From: JANNUT01 sp046331425
Lineage (GTDB): Bacteria; Acidobacteriota; Polarisedimenticolia; J045
Length of the DNA: 64,000 bases
NCBI GenBank assembly: GCA_046331425.1
Contig: JAXLQU010000011.1
Coordinates: 62,001-126,000, forward strand
Direction: 5' to 3'
How positions within the stretch are numbered: position 1 is the stretch's first letter; every line of letters begins with the position of its first letter. A model generated the notes under the pieces. It worked only from the letters and a program-made list of their open reading frames with translations. It was not told the DNA's origin and did not search any database. The position numbers were made by a program, and so were the translations under genes. Shown one piece after another: positions 9,760 through 17,862 of the stretch.

Positions 9760-10116
9760 TTAGAAGCGGCGCTCCGCCGTGGCTGTGGCGTTCAACCCCG
9801 ACGCGGTGTCTGTCTTGACCTTGAGCCCGTCCTTGAAGATATCGACGGTGACGGTGCCATCGCAGTCCAGCGTCGCGGAAATGAACAGGCTGTCCCCCTC
9901 ATCGGCGGCAAACATGAAATCCCAGCCACTCGGTACGTCCAATCTGTCGACAGAAATCTCATTCGCAGCGATGAAGCTAATGTCGGCCGTACAGGTAGAG
10001 GTGAGCAGGTAACGAGCGACCCCGCCGGAGTTGCTATCGCTGCTGTGGCTGCAACCAAGAGCTGTGGCTGCGATCGCTGCAGTGGCCAATAGCCCCGCAC
10101 TCCACACACGTCTCAT
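9760..10116 (-). CDS. Small putative lipoprotein
   Basis: 118 residues. Start ATG at 10116 with AAGGAGGATCAA upstream. The N-terminus is a type II signal peptide with lipobox ALGC (Cys21), followed by a Ser/Gly-rich tether (SHSSDSNSGG). The mature part is a small beta-rich domain with two further cysteines (STCTAD and LDCDG) that may pair. No family recognised. It sits downstream of, and on the same strand as, the split FG-GAP gene but 114 bases away, so co-transcription is possible. Confidence 0.75.
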   Translation of the reverse strand: MRRVWSAGLLATAAIAATALGCSHSSDSNSGGVARYLLTSTCTADISFIAANEISVDRLDVPSGWDFMFAADEGDSLFISATLDCDGTVTVDIFKDGLKVKTDTASGLNATATAERRF

Positions 10117-10229
10117 TTGATCCTCCTTCACGAGCATCAACCTCGGATGGGAATACGCGCACGATGAACAGGTTGCCCGACGCGGTCAACTGACCGCGGA
10201 CAACGTCATCGTGCCGAGCTGCCGCGCTT

Positions 10230-12140
10230 CTACTCGCAGGCGATCTGTTCCGCTCCCGGACTGTCGCAGTAAGCTCTCCGCGCCTCGCCAAATGCCTGCA
10301 CCGTGGTTGCGGCCTTGCTTTGCTCGTCGATCGATTGCAGCGTGACGGTCACGTCGCCACCGGGTCGCCTGACCTCGGCATGAATCAGAGAGTCGCCGAG
10401 GAGGATCAACCGTTGCGTGAGCGCGACGTTCGGAATCACCGACGCAGGCTCGCCGTTTTGGCCTGCCGGTGAGCCGAGCCGGTCGGCCGTGATAATTCTG
10501 ATCCGCGCATTTTGCGGGAGAGGAAAGCCACCCGCGTTGCGGGCGGTCTCGAAACGGCTTCGTATCGCCGCCTCGTCAGGTCCGAATAGATGGACTTCGC
10601 GCACGGATGTCGGCGCGAACTCGTAGATTCGAATCTCATCCAGTGCCGCGACGTGATACGTCACTGGCGCGTCACCGGGAATCGAGAGCAAGTCGAGCCG
10701 GCGCGACGTGATGCGGGCGGAACGGCAGTCGTCGAGCGCCGAGGTGCCGAGGATCCACGTGCCGTCGAAGGTTGGCAACCCTGCAGTAGGTCGGTCGATA
10801 ACAGGGCGGGTGATCAGGCGCCCCTCGGGCGGTGACGTGTCGCGTTCAGCGCTGCGGCCGCGTTGGGGAGAGACCACCAAACCTCCAAGCAGTTGGTCGC
10901 TATCGAAGCCAATGGCGTCGAGCGGGGCGAGCGACTGCGCATCGCGGGCGCGCCCGCTGAAAGTACGGGTCCGGCCGAAGGAGATGCGTTCGCTGCCAGG
11001 GTCGAGATAACTGGTCGACGGGAAAAACCCGCCCGCCCCATCGCCCCTCCAGTAACTGATTCCATACGAGTTGTCGAGAATGTCAGCGAAGCCGTCGCCA
11101 TCAAGATCAGCGATTCGTGCATTGAATGAATCGCCTGTGCTGATGCTCTCCCAAATCTTGGTGAAAGTGCCGCTGCCGTTGCCTGCAAACGAAAGCCAGC
11201 GAGAGTTCGGGTAGGTGTCTCTCACGTTGACTATCAGGTCACCGTTGTGGTCTCCATCGAGATCGTTGACGAGTAGAACGTTCCACGAGTCGATCTTGGC
11301 GCCCGCGATCGTGATCGGCTCCGGTGGGCTAGGAGTTCCATCGGCGTTGGTACGAGACCACGCCAGAAATGAAGCCGAAGGGTCGGCGGCGAGCGCACTG
11401 CCGGACGAAGCGGCAATGCCGATCAGGTCAGCGCGTCCGTCGCCGTCGATGTCGCCGAGTTCGCGTGGGCTCACCATCGCCGGATCAAACTGCTGAGAGA
11501 TACGTGTAACCGTGCGTCCATCGGTTCGCCAGTAGCTCAGCTCCTGGAGCCACGGCGTGTGATACCCCGCAGCACTGACGACGGCATCGTCATCACCATC
11601 CGCGTCGAGATCGCCCCACCGCAGTGTGGAGATCTGCGTTGATACCGGAATCGGATATCGAGCGACTGGCGATTCGAAGCTACCGTCACCCAGTCCGAAG
11701 CCGATGGAAGCGGCGAACTCGTTCGCATATCCACCACTCAGCACGAGATCCTGCTTGCCATCGCGATCGATATCGCGCAACGGCGGCAGCAGTCTCGATC
11801 CTGGTGCCGAGGGGGCAATGCTCGATTGCGTCAATGTTCCATCACCGTTGCCGCGCCAGGTCTCGATGGTGCTGTCATAGCCAAGCAGTACAGCATCCAC
11901 GACACCGTCTCCGTCCAGATCACCGGAATCGAACTGGTGATACGCGTTCGGCCGGCGCAATGATCCGATCCAGGTCGGTTCGAGCGATCCATCAGCGGTT
12001 CCATGCAGCAAGGCCAGGCCCCCTCGGCCGCTGAGGAGCACATCCGGATAGGAATCGGTGTCGAACTTGCCAACGTGTACCAACGACGCACCAAAGGGGA
12101 AACGCGCTCGCTCGGTCAGCCCTGCGTCGCTTCCTTGCAA
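10230..12140 (-). CDS. FG-GAP/VCBS repeat protein, 3' part of a split gene
   Basis: 636 codons from a TTG at 12140, in the same frame as the preceding gene and only six sense codons past its TAA. It has no signal peptide. It carries successive FG-GAP/VCBS motifs with calcium-binding D-x-D-G-D loops (DLDGDGVVD, DIDRDGKQD, DLDADGDDD, DIDGDGRAD, DLDGDHNGD, DLDGDGFAD), so the propeller continues from the upstream ORF. After about residue 360 comes a region of other beta structure. I interpret it as the rear two thirds of one secreted protein of about 990 codons, separated by a nonsense mutation. If translated separately it would have no export signal. Confidence 0.7.
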   Translation of the reverse strand: MQGSDAGLTERARFPFGASLVHVGKFDTDSYPDVLLSGRGGLALLHGTADGSLEPTWIGSLRRPNAYHQFDSGDLDGDGVVDAVLLGYDSTIETWRGNGDGTLTQSSIAPSAPGSRLLPPLRDIDRDGKQDLVLSGGYANEFAASIGFGLGDGSFESPVARYPIPVSTQISTLRWGDLDADGDDDAVVSAAGYHTPWLQELSYWRTDGRTVTRISQQFDPAMVSPRELGDIDGDGRADLIGIAASSGSALAADPSASFLAWSRTNADGTPSPPEPITIAGAKIDSWNVLLVNDLDGDHNGDLIVNVRDTYPNSRWLSFAGNGSGTFTKIWESISTGDSFNARIADLDGDGFADILDNSYGISYWRGDGAGGFFPSTSYLDPGSERISFGRTRTFSGRARDAQSLAPLDAIGFDSDQLLGGLVVSPQRGRSAERDTSPPEGRLITRPVIDRPTAGLPTFDGTWILGTSALDDCRSARITSRRLDLLSIPGDAPVTYHVAALDEIRIYEFAPTSVREVHLFGPDEAAIRSRFETARNAGGFPLPQNARIRIITADRLGSPAGQNGEPASVIPNVALTQRLILLGDSLIHAEVRRPGGDVTVTLQSIDEQSKAATTVQAFGEARRAYCDSPGAEQIACE

Positions 12141-12158
12141 GAGTACAAAGCCGTGCGC

Positions 12159-13211
12159 TTAGGAGGAGTATTCTCCGAACGAACAGATGAGATCGTCGCG
12201 CTTGTCACCGTCGTAGTCCCACACGCCCGTGAAACTTCGTGCGCCGAGCGGCAGGTCATAACTCCAGATCTCGGTCAGGCCGAATGGGACCGGTCGCATC
12301 TCGTGCAACCGATAGAGGTAGGTGTTCGTACCGGGCGCGCGCTCTGTGCTGATGATTGTCATCGACTTCCAGCCATCGCCGTCAAAGTCGGTGATCAACA
12401 TTCCGCCGGGATCGAACGGGAGGTAGGCAATACCCGATCTCGAGAGTGGCGCGTACTGGTCACCCGTATAGACCCGCACCGAGTTTCTAAGGAACACTTC
12501 ATTGCTAGCCAGATCGTCGTCACCGTCGTTGTCGTAATCGATGACCCATCCGCCGAATGCAGCCGAGATCGTGGTTTGCGTCCGCTGCGTCCAGCCGTCT
12601 CGAGAGTCGTTCGAAAACACGGCGAGCGTTTGAGGGCGCCCATTCACTTCACCGATCATCAAGGCAATATCGTCCCGCCCGTCACCATCAAAGTCGCCGA
12701 CCATCGGACCAATGACGTAGGAAGTGTTCAGCGTCAACGGTGCGCCAAGTCGATATCCACCGGCGCCATCGGGGTTGTATACGTCCATCCAAAAATTGCT
12801 GGTTCGGTAGGAGTTGTCCCAGCTCCATGTAACGAGGATCTCCAACTTGCCGTCGCCATTGGTGTCGGCCGCTGCAATCGAACGCAGAGTCCGAGGCAAC
12901 GAGTTTGTGGCTCGCGAGATCGGCGTGAACAGCGGTTCATAGCGGATTGCGCCGCTGGCGCGCGGCTTCAGAGTCAGCACCTGATACGGCGTGAAGTAGG
13001 GGACTAGCAAGCGTTCTGTCGTGCCATCTCCATCGAGATCCTTGAAGCCTGAGAGCAGCGACGAGGGTTCGTAAGCCCCCGCAATCACCGAGAGCGGGAA
13101 ATCGCCAGCCGGTGTCACGCGCGTACAGACGGAAGGTGACGGTTGAGCCAACGCGCACGGCACGAAACCAGCAGCGAACACGGCCCACAGAACGAAAGCG
13201 ACATTTTTCAT
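12159..13211 (-). CDS. FG-GAP/VCBS repeat exoprotein, 5' part, ended by in-frame TAA
   Basis: 350 codons. ATG at 13211 preceded by GGGGAGGGACT; signal peptide residues 1-22 (ALAQP). FG-GAP units with D-x-D-G-D loops follow (DLDGDGTTE, DTNGDGKLE, DFDGDGRDD, DYDNDGDDD, DFDGDGWKS, DYDGDKRDD). The last unit is cut after CSFGEYSS by TAA, yet the same frame continues past it with A-H-G-F-V-L-L-Q-G, which is just how a blade of this propeller proceeds. Together with the next ORF it forms the ancestral gene. A truncated product could still be exported but would be an incomplete propeller. Confidence 0.75.
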   Translation of the reverse strand: MKNVAFVLWAVFAAGFVPCALAQPSPSVCTRVTPAGDFPLSVIAGAYEPSSLLSGFKDLDGDGTTERLLVPYFTPYQVLTLKPRASGAIRYEPLFTPISRATNSLPRTLRSIAAADTNGDGKLEILVTWSWDNSYRTSNFWMDVYNPDGAGGYRLGAPLTLNTSYVIGPMVGDFDGDGRDDIALMIGEVNGRPQTLAVFSNDSRDGWTQRTQTTISAAFGGWVIDYDNDGDDDLASNEVFLRNSVRVYTGDQYAPLSRSGIAYLPFDPGGMLITDFDGDGWKSMTIISTERAPGTNTYLYRLHEMRPVPFGLTEIWSYDLPLGARSFTGVWDYDGDKRDDLICSFGEYSS

Positions 13212-13566
13212 AGTCCCTCCCCGAGGGTACCAAGATCGACGGGACTATACGCCGCTGAGAGGCTGGGGCGAGGTAAACCTAGCGCAAGCTCGTCGGGGCG
13301 TCTTTCACCCGCACACGCAGGTATCGATCGGCAGATCGGTCAGCCGGTTCGAGCCTCGCGATGTCGATCGGCCCACTCGGATCGATTCACGCTCCGACTC
13401 CGTTGCACCATCCGAAAGTAAGCGAGACTCAACGCACGCGCCTCTCTACCCTGTGCCCACGCAGCCAACGCCCGCTCGCGTATTGACACAACGACTCGCA
13501 CCGACTCAAGATCCGGCCCGAGCAACTGATCGATGCGTTCAGCGGCTCGCGTGGAGAGATGCCGCA
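13212..13566. other. Divergent intergenic region
   Basis: About 355 bases between the FG-GAP gene and the diguanylate cyclase. An 87-codon reverse frame overlaps its right part but I could not support it (see rejected list). No clear promoter elements seen. Confidence 0.4.
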
Positions 13567-14457
13567 GTGTCCAAAGAGCTAGCCAGCGCCCGCACTCCGG
13601 CACCTCCGCCCGAGTCCGCGCTGACGGTATCGCGCGATCTCGGACTCGCTGTCGTCGCCACCCTCATGGTCGGATACGCGGACTTCTTGACAGGAATCGA
13701 TCTGCGCGTCTTTCCGCTCTACTTCGTTCCGGTCGGAATCATCGCCTGGCGTGGTCATCGCTCGATGTCGTTGGCCCTGACTATTCTCTCTATCGCCGTG
13801 TGGGAGATGTCCAATCGACTTGCCGGAATGCACTACCCGTCTGCGTTTGTCTTCTACTGGAATCTGGGCGTTCAGTGGCTATCACTGCTCTCGTGCGCGC
13901 TGCTCTTGTCGCGGATGCGTCGCCTTGTCGACCAAGAACGCGCCGCCTCGCGTGTCGACTCGCTCACAGGGTTGGCCAACAGCCGTGCGTTCCTCGACCT
14001 GCTCTCTGTCGAGACAAAACGATCGCGCCGCTATGGGCACCCGGTAACTCTCGCCTACGTGGACCTCGATAACTTCAAACAGGTCAACGACAGCAAGGGA
14101 CATCAAGAAGGTGACGCCGTGCTGGTCCGGTTCGCAGAAGTCCTTCGTGCGGGATGTCGATCCACAGACTGCGTTGCTCGACTGGGCGGAGACGAATTCG
14201 CTCTCTTGCTTCCTGAGACAAATGCCGACGCGGTCAAGCCGCTGCTCGAGCGACTTCAACAACGCGTTCGCGAGGAGATGGCCCGCGGTGGTTGGCCCGT
14301 CTCGGCCAGCATTGGAGCGGTCTGTTTCGAACGTGCCCCGGATCACGGCGAGCAGTTGCTCCGCCGAGCCGACGCGTTGATGTATGAGGTAAAAGCCGCG
14401 GGGAAGAACGCGATTCGCATCGAGAATGTGCATGCTGGCCAGCAACTGGCGGTGTGA
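13567..14457 (+). CDS. Membrane diguanylate cyclase (GGDEF)
   Basis: 296 residues from GTG at 13567, with GGAGAG nine bases upstream; an upstream in-frame ATG at 13453 adds a low-complexity tail and has no ribosome site. Residues about 20-110 hold three or four membrane helices, a MASE-like sensor without recognisable ligand residues. The GGDEF domain follows: the metal/substrate signature GGDEF is intact at 207-211 and the inhibitory I-site RxxD (R198-D201) lies exactly five residues before it, so the enzyme should make c-di-GMP and be product inhibited. It acts at the inner membrane. No EAL domain or c-di-GMP effector was recognised elsewhere in the window. Confidence 0.9.
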   Translation: MSKELASARTPAPPPESALTVSRDLGLAVVATLMVGYADFLTGIDLRVFPLYFVPVGIIAWRGHRSMSLALTILSIAVWEMSNRLAGMHYPSAFVFYWNLGVQWLSLLSCALLLSRMRRLVDQERAASRVDSLTGLANSRAFLDLLSVETKRSRRYGHPVTLAYVDLDNFKQVNDSKGHQEGDAVLVRFAEVLRAGCRSTDCVARLGGDEFALLLPETNADAVKPLLERLQQRVREEMARGGWPVSASIGAVCFERAPDHGEQLLRRADALMYEVKAAGKNAIRIENVHAGQQLAV

Positions 14458-15108
14458 GGCTCGAGGGAACTCCGTCGCGCGTGATAGCGGCCCGCAGCGC
14501 CCATCCACGTGGCGTTCATCGGCGCGGACTTGGCCGGTTCAGCCAGTCTCGCCGGCCTTGACCTAAAGCGATCCACGGCCAGTCCCCGAACCGACGGCCA
14601 TTGAGCGTCAATGGGTCAAGCTCGATCGAGGTCGGCCCCGCGTTGACGGTAGTTCCATTGACGGCACCGTGGTTGCTCACTTCTGCGTCAGGTAGTAGGC
14701 GCCGTCGGTATTGATGGTTAACCGCAACGATCACTTCGGCGTCTGCCGGTCGACCTGGTCGAGCGGCTTCCTCGTGGGACCGGGCGAGCCGTAGGGCATC
14801 AGGCTCCCGGCGTGAGACAGCACCACACCGACTGCTGGGCGTCGCTTGGAGCGTCTTTGACAGTCGCGGTTTCAACGACCGATGACAGCGTCTCCAACCA
14901 ACTGCGGCGCGCGAGATTGCGCCGCCATTGCGTGCGCCAATCATGCGCGACGCGACTTTCTGCGCTGCATAACGCAACGCCGCCCCAAAAAAAGCTATTT
15001 TTCCCCATGAATTTGCTTGTTTTCTCAACACGATTTGCGAAAGGGTATGTAAGATTGCGCGTCTGGTCCGCAGGAAGCGGCCAGCCACTCACCAACGAGG
15101 ACGAGCAC
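14458..15108. other. Intergenic region upstream of the HU-like gene
   Basis: About 650 bases. The last 120 bases (14990-15060) are distinctly AT-rich against the GC-rich background, as expected for the promoter region of a highly expressed nucleoid protein, but no clear -35/-10 pair can be assigned. On the minus strand, around 14600-14700, a frame contains a VNGTTVN-like motif reminiscent of FHA domains; too weak to call. Confidence 0.4.
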
Positions 15109-15474
15109 ATGGCAAAGACCGCGAAGAAGGCCAAGGCCGCAGCCAAGAAGGCCTACAAAGCAACCCCAGCAACCGAGCGTCGTTCGCGCGCCGAGACCAT
15201 CCGGGAGATCGCCGAAGCGACCGAACTGAAGACCACCAAGGTGCGCGAAGTATTCGACACGCTCACCTCGTTGATCGCAGCCGACCTGGGCAAGAAGGGA
15301 TGCGGCGAGTTCAACTTCCAGGGACTGATGAAGCTGCGGGCCGTCAACAAGCCGGCGTCGCCAGCACGCAAGGGCCGTAACCCGTTCACCGGCGAGCAGA
15401 TCACCATCAAGGCCAAGCCGGCGAGCAAGAAGGTTCGCGTGCGCGCACTGCGCGCCTTGAACGGCTTGCTCTAA
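15109..15474 (+). CDS. HU/IHF-family DNA-binding protein with Lys/Ala N-terminal tail
   Basis: 121 residues from ATG at 15109 (GAGG eight bases upstream). Residues 1-17 are a Lys/Ala tail like that of histone H1. From about residue 25 the HU fold is complete: helices (AETIREIAEATE, KVREVFDTLTSLIAADL), the strand GEFNFQGLMKL and the DNA-intercalating arm with RKGRNPFTGE and its proline, then the final VRVRALRALNGLL. HU proteins bend and compact DNA. The domain is the variant found in Planctomycetes/Acidobacteria-type genomes (GLMKL in place of GFG). Two hairpin terminators follow. Probably strongly expressed from the AT-rich leader. Confidence 0.9.
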   Translation: MAKTAKKAKAAAKKAYKATPATERRSRAETIREIAEATELKTTKVREVFDTLTSLIAADLGKKGCGEFNFQGLMKLRAVNKPASPARKGRNPFTGEQITIKAKPASKKVRVRALRALNGLL

Positions 15475-15491
15475 GCGTTGGTCCGGAAGTG

Positions 15492-15511
15492 GCTCCGCCG
15501 GGTGGCGGAGC
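15492..15511 (+). terminator. Intrinsic terminator of the HU-like gene
   Basis: An 8-bp perfect stem GCTCCGCC/GGCGGAGC with a GGGT loop begins 17 bases after the stop codon and is followed by a pyrimidine tract (ggctttcctcttt). Confidence 0.7.
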
Positions 15512-15524
15512 GGCTTTCCTCTTT

Positions 15525-15552
15525 AGCGGGCGCTGAGCGTCAGGCGCCCGCT
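15525..15552. terminator. Second terminator, possibly bidirectional
   Basis: A 9-bp stem AGCGGGCGC/GCGCCCGCT separated by 10 bases. T-rich sequence (attgcttttta) follows on the plus strand. On the other strand an A-rich stretch (aaag) lies beyond it, so it may also end the convergent DUF1028 transcript, whose stop is at 15582. Confidence 0.65.
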
Positions 15553-15581
15553 ATTGCTTTTTATGGAGGTCGCCGCGGCCT

Positions 15582-16544
15582 CTACGGCTTGAGCGTCTCT
15601 CGTATAGCGGCCAAGTCGTTATCGCCCGCCGCTTGCGCCGCCAGCTTGGGGTTGAGCGCCAGGGCGCGTTTCGCGGCGGCAATCGCCCCGTTTTTGTCGC
15701 CGTTCGCCAACCGAATCACGGCCAGGTCGTAGAGCACCTCGGGCAAGATCGCGGACTGCGATTCGGCCCGTTTGGTGGCTTCTTCTTGCCAGCGCAATGC
15801 ATCGGGGAAGCGCTTCTCGGTGAACGCGGTCCAGCCGCGATTCCACAAATCGTTGACCACACCAATCGCAACCAACCGCGCCATCTCGCCGAATGGGTCG
15901 GGATGATCGTCGACACGCAGATCGATCGCGCGATCGGTGAAGCCGCCGTAGCCGCCTCCTTTGCGCGCCACGATCAACGCCGCCGATTGTCGGCCGCGAC
16001 TGTCGCCGCCCGCGGCATCGCCGGCCTCGAGCGCGAGGAACATGCGTTCGGCGAGCGGCTTGCCGGTGGAGTCGAGAAATGCCTGCTCCATCGCAATCAC
16101 CACCGCTTCGCCTACCAAGATGTTCCCTTGCACGGCGTAGTTGGCGCCGTGCCTGCCGCCGGCCCACGCGGCGCAACCGCTCCCGGTGTAGGTTGCCGAC
16201 GCGCCCTTGACGTCGACGATGCCGACCTGTCGTCGATCGCGACCGTCGTCATGGCGCAACAGGATCGCCAGCACCTCATCGGGACTCGCGCCGCGCGCGA
16301 GCAACTCGAGCCCGCGTGGTCCGAAGCTGGTGTTGGCAAACGACTGTGTGGCCACCGCGCCCGCCTCGGCTTGCGCCCACGGCACCACGCTGCCGACCGA
16401 GAAGAAACGGCTTGCGACCGCAATACCGACTTCGCCCGTAGCGGGGTCGGCCGCGGCAATCGAAAAGGTCGATGGCCGAGGCGGTGCGCCCCATGCCGTC
16501 CAGACGAGGGATAACGCCAAGGCGATCGAGGCTAGCCAGCGCAT
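15582..16544 (-). CDS. DUF1028 family protein with C-terminal TPR-like helices
   Basis: 320 residues from ATG at 16544 (GGAGG eight bases upstream). Signal peptide 1-20 (TAWGAP). The DUF1028 Ntn-hydrolase-like domain covers about 24-225, with its characteristic stretches: TFSIAAADPATGEVGIAVAS, VGSVVPWAQAEAGAVATQSF, GPRGLELL, RQVGIVD, and YAVQGNILVG. The remaining C-terminus holds two helix pairs of TPR type (WTAFTEKRFPDALRWQEEA and NGDKNGAIAAAKRALALNP). The family is widespread and poorly characterised; an exported amidase-like activity is possible but unproven. It lies 110 bases downstream of the DUF4349 gene on the same strand, so the two may be co-transcribed. Confidence 0.85.
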   Translation of the reverse strand: MRWLASIALALSLVWTAWGAPPRPSTFSIAAADPATGEVGIAVASRFFSVGSVVPWAQAEAGAVATQSFANTSFGPRGLELLARGASPDEVLAILLRHDDGRDRRQVGIVDVKGASATYTGSGCAAWAGGRHGANYAVQGNILVGEAVVIAMEQAFLDSTGKPLAERMFLALEAGDAAGGDSRGRQSAALIVARKGGGYGGFTDRAIDLRVDDHPDPFGEMARLVAIGVVNDLWNRGWTAFTEKRFPDALRWQEEATKRAESQSAILPEVLYDLAVIRLANGDKNGAIAAAKRALALNPKLAAQAAGDNDLAAIRETLKP

Positions 16545-16653
16545 CGTTGGATCCTCCAGAGGAGTAGTCGAACGGCGTCCTGCACAGCGACCGAACACGC
16601 CGTTTGATGGACCACGATAGCGCAGGGTGGACCAACCCGGTGCGCGGGGCGAT

Positions 16654-17511
16654 TCATCGCCATCTGAGTCGCGCCCGATAGCGCCAACCGAGCAGCAGCA
16701 ACAAGATCCCGAGCACCCATGGCGTCGCGGCAACGATCAGTAGCAAGAGTGCACCGATCGATCGCGCCAGAGTCTCGAGCGCCAGATGCACCGCCTCGCT
16801 GATCGGAGTCAAGGCACTCATCTGCATCAGCGGCACCCGAGTGGCAACCGATACGTCGATCGTGGTCAGATCTACCTTCGCGCGCAGTGCATTGAACTCG
16901 GCTTGCAGTTGTTCAATCTCCTCACGAAGGCGGCTTGCTTCGCGTTCTGCTTCGAGCAAATCGGAGAGGTCGGCAGTGTGCGTTCGGATGATCTCGCGCA
17001 CGCGTTGTTCGGCCTCGTGTTTCACTCGCAACCGCGTCTCGAGGTCGCGGTACGCATGCGTCTGGTCATCGGCGGATTCCACCGCAGATGTCACCTGGCC
17101 CAGCGTGCGCAATTCCACGAGTACGGACTGGAAGTGAGGCGGCGGCACACGTAGCGAGATCGATCCTGCGCGCCGCTCGGGCGGGCCTGAAAGCTGTCGT
17201 GCAGCGACGAATCCACCTGCTTGCTGCGCAAGGATCGCCGCACGATCGAGCGCTTCTTCAACGCTCGCCACGTCAAGCGCTAGAGCGGCGGTCCGGATCA
17301 CGTGGCGATCGGTCGACGCTGGCGGCATGACCGTAGCCTTGGCCTCACCGGCTGGCGCGATATAACCGATCGACGCGAGCGCCGCTGGTGTCGCCGTGTC
17401 TACCGGAACAGGCTCTATCGATTTGCGGCTCGCCAATCTCGCGGCGTCATCACATCGCAACGTCGGCATCAAGCCGATTACCACCCAAAGCCAAAGGCAT
17501 GTGCGTCTCAT
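16654..17511 (-). CDS. DUF4349 membrane-anchored protein
   Basis: 285 residues; ATG at 17511 with AGGAGGTAACCG directly upstream. N-terminal signal sequence 1-18; the following cysteine is preceded by Arg, so it is a poor lipobox. The DUF4349 domain spans about 65-275: a strand (AALALDVASVEEALD), FVAARQLSGPPERRAGSISLRVPP, the D-D-Q-T-x-A-Y-R-D-L motif, a long coiled coil (about 165-210), strands (VDLTTIDVSV) and a C-terminal membrane helix (about 250-275) ending in basic residues. Family members sit in the envelope and are of unknown function. Probably the first gene of a two-gene unit with the DUF1028 gene. Confidence 0.85.
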   Translation of the reverse strand: MRRTCLWLWVVIGLMPTLRCDDAARLASRKSIEPVPVDTATPAALASIGYIAPAGEAKATVMPPASTDRHVIRTAALALDVASVEEALDRAAILAQQAGGFVAARQLSGPPERRAGSISLRVPPPHFQSVLVELRTLGQVTSAVESADDQTHAYRDLETRLRVKHEAEQRVREIIRTHTADLSDLLEAEREASRLREEIEQLQAEFNALRAKVDLTTIDVSVATRVPLMQMSALTPISEAVHLALETLARSIGALLLLIVAATPWVLGILLLLLGWRYRARLRWR

Positions 17512-17862
17512 CGGTTACCTCCTGGCGCTATCGGTCGCGCCGCCCTGATGGTTTCGACCGGAAGGAGGCGGAGAGGTTCCCGTGCCTGGCGAGATTCCTT
17601 CGACCGAAGCTCGTGTGGGGGCGAGCGCTAGATCTAGGCCCGGTAACTGCCAGCCCGCAGGCCTCGGACCCGGATCGAGCCGCTGGTGTGAAACCCGCTG
17701 GCAGCACGCGCGAAAAGCGGCCAACTCGCACGAGCTTCCCCAACTTGACCTACCTCGTTTGCTCCCGCGCGCCTACCCGCGGAGAGTCGCGGTCACAATC
17801 ACCCCATGTCGCTCCCGGCCGATAGCCCAGTGCCGCGGAGCACGGCTCTAGCGAGGTCTTGT
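17512..17862. other. Divergent intergenic region
   Basis: About 350 bases between DUF4349 (leftward) and the kelch gene (rightward). No supported gene, hairpin or clear promoter pair. Confidence 0.4.

Noticed and set aside
12159..12161. Stop-codon recoding of TAA in the FG-GAP gene
   Set aside because: Many other genes here end normally in TAA, TAG or TGA; a single nonsense change is simpler.
13310..13326. 15-base match (acacgcaggtatcga) with 39544-39558
   Set aside because: About the number of 15-base matches expected by chance in a window of this size.
13340..13603. 87-codon minus-strand frame before the diguanylate cyclase
   Set aside because: Plausible amphipathic protein but no ribosome site or family, and it overlaps the start of the GGDEF gene.
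14516..15088. 190-codon minus-strand frame with a VNGTTVN motif like an FHA domain
   Set aside because: Its first half is antisense to the HU leader and noise-like, and the remaining FHA-like stretch lacks the expected R and S/H residues in order. A decayed FHA gene is possible but not supported.
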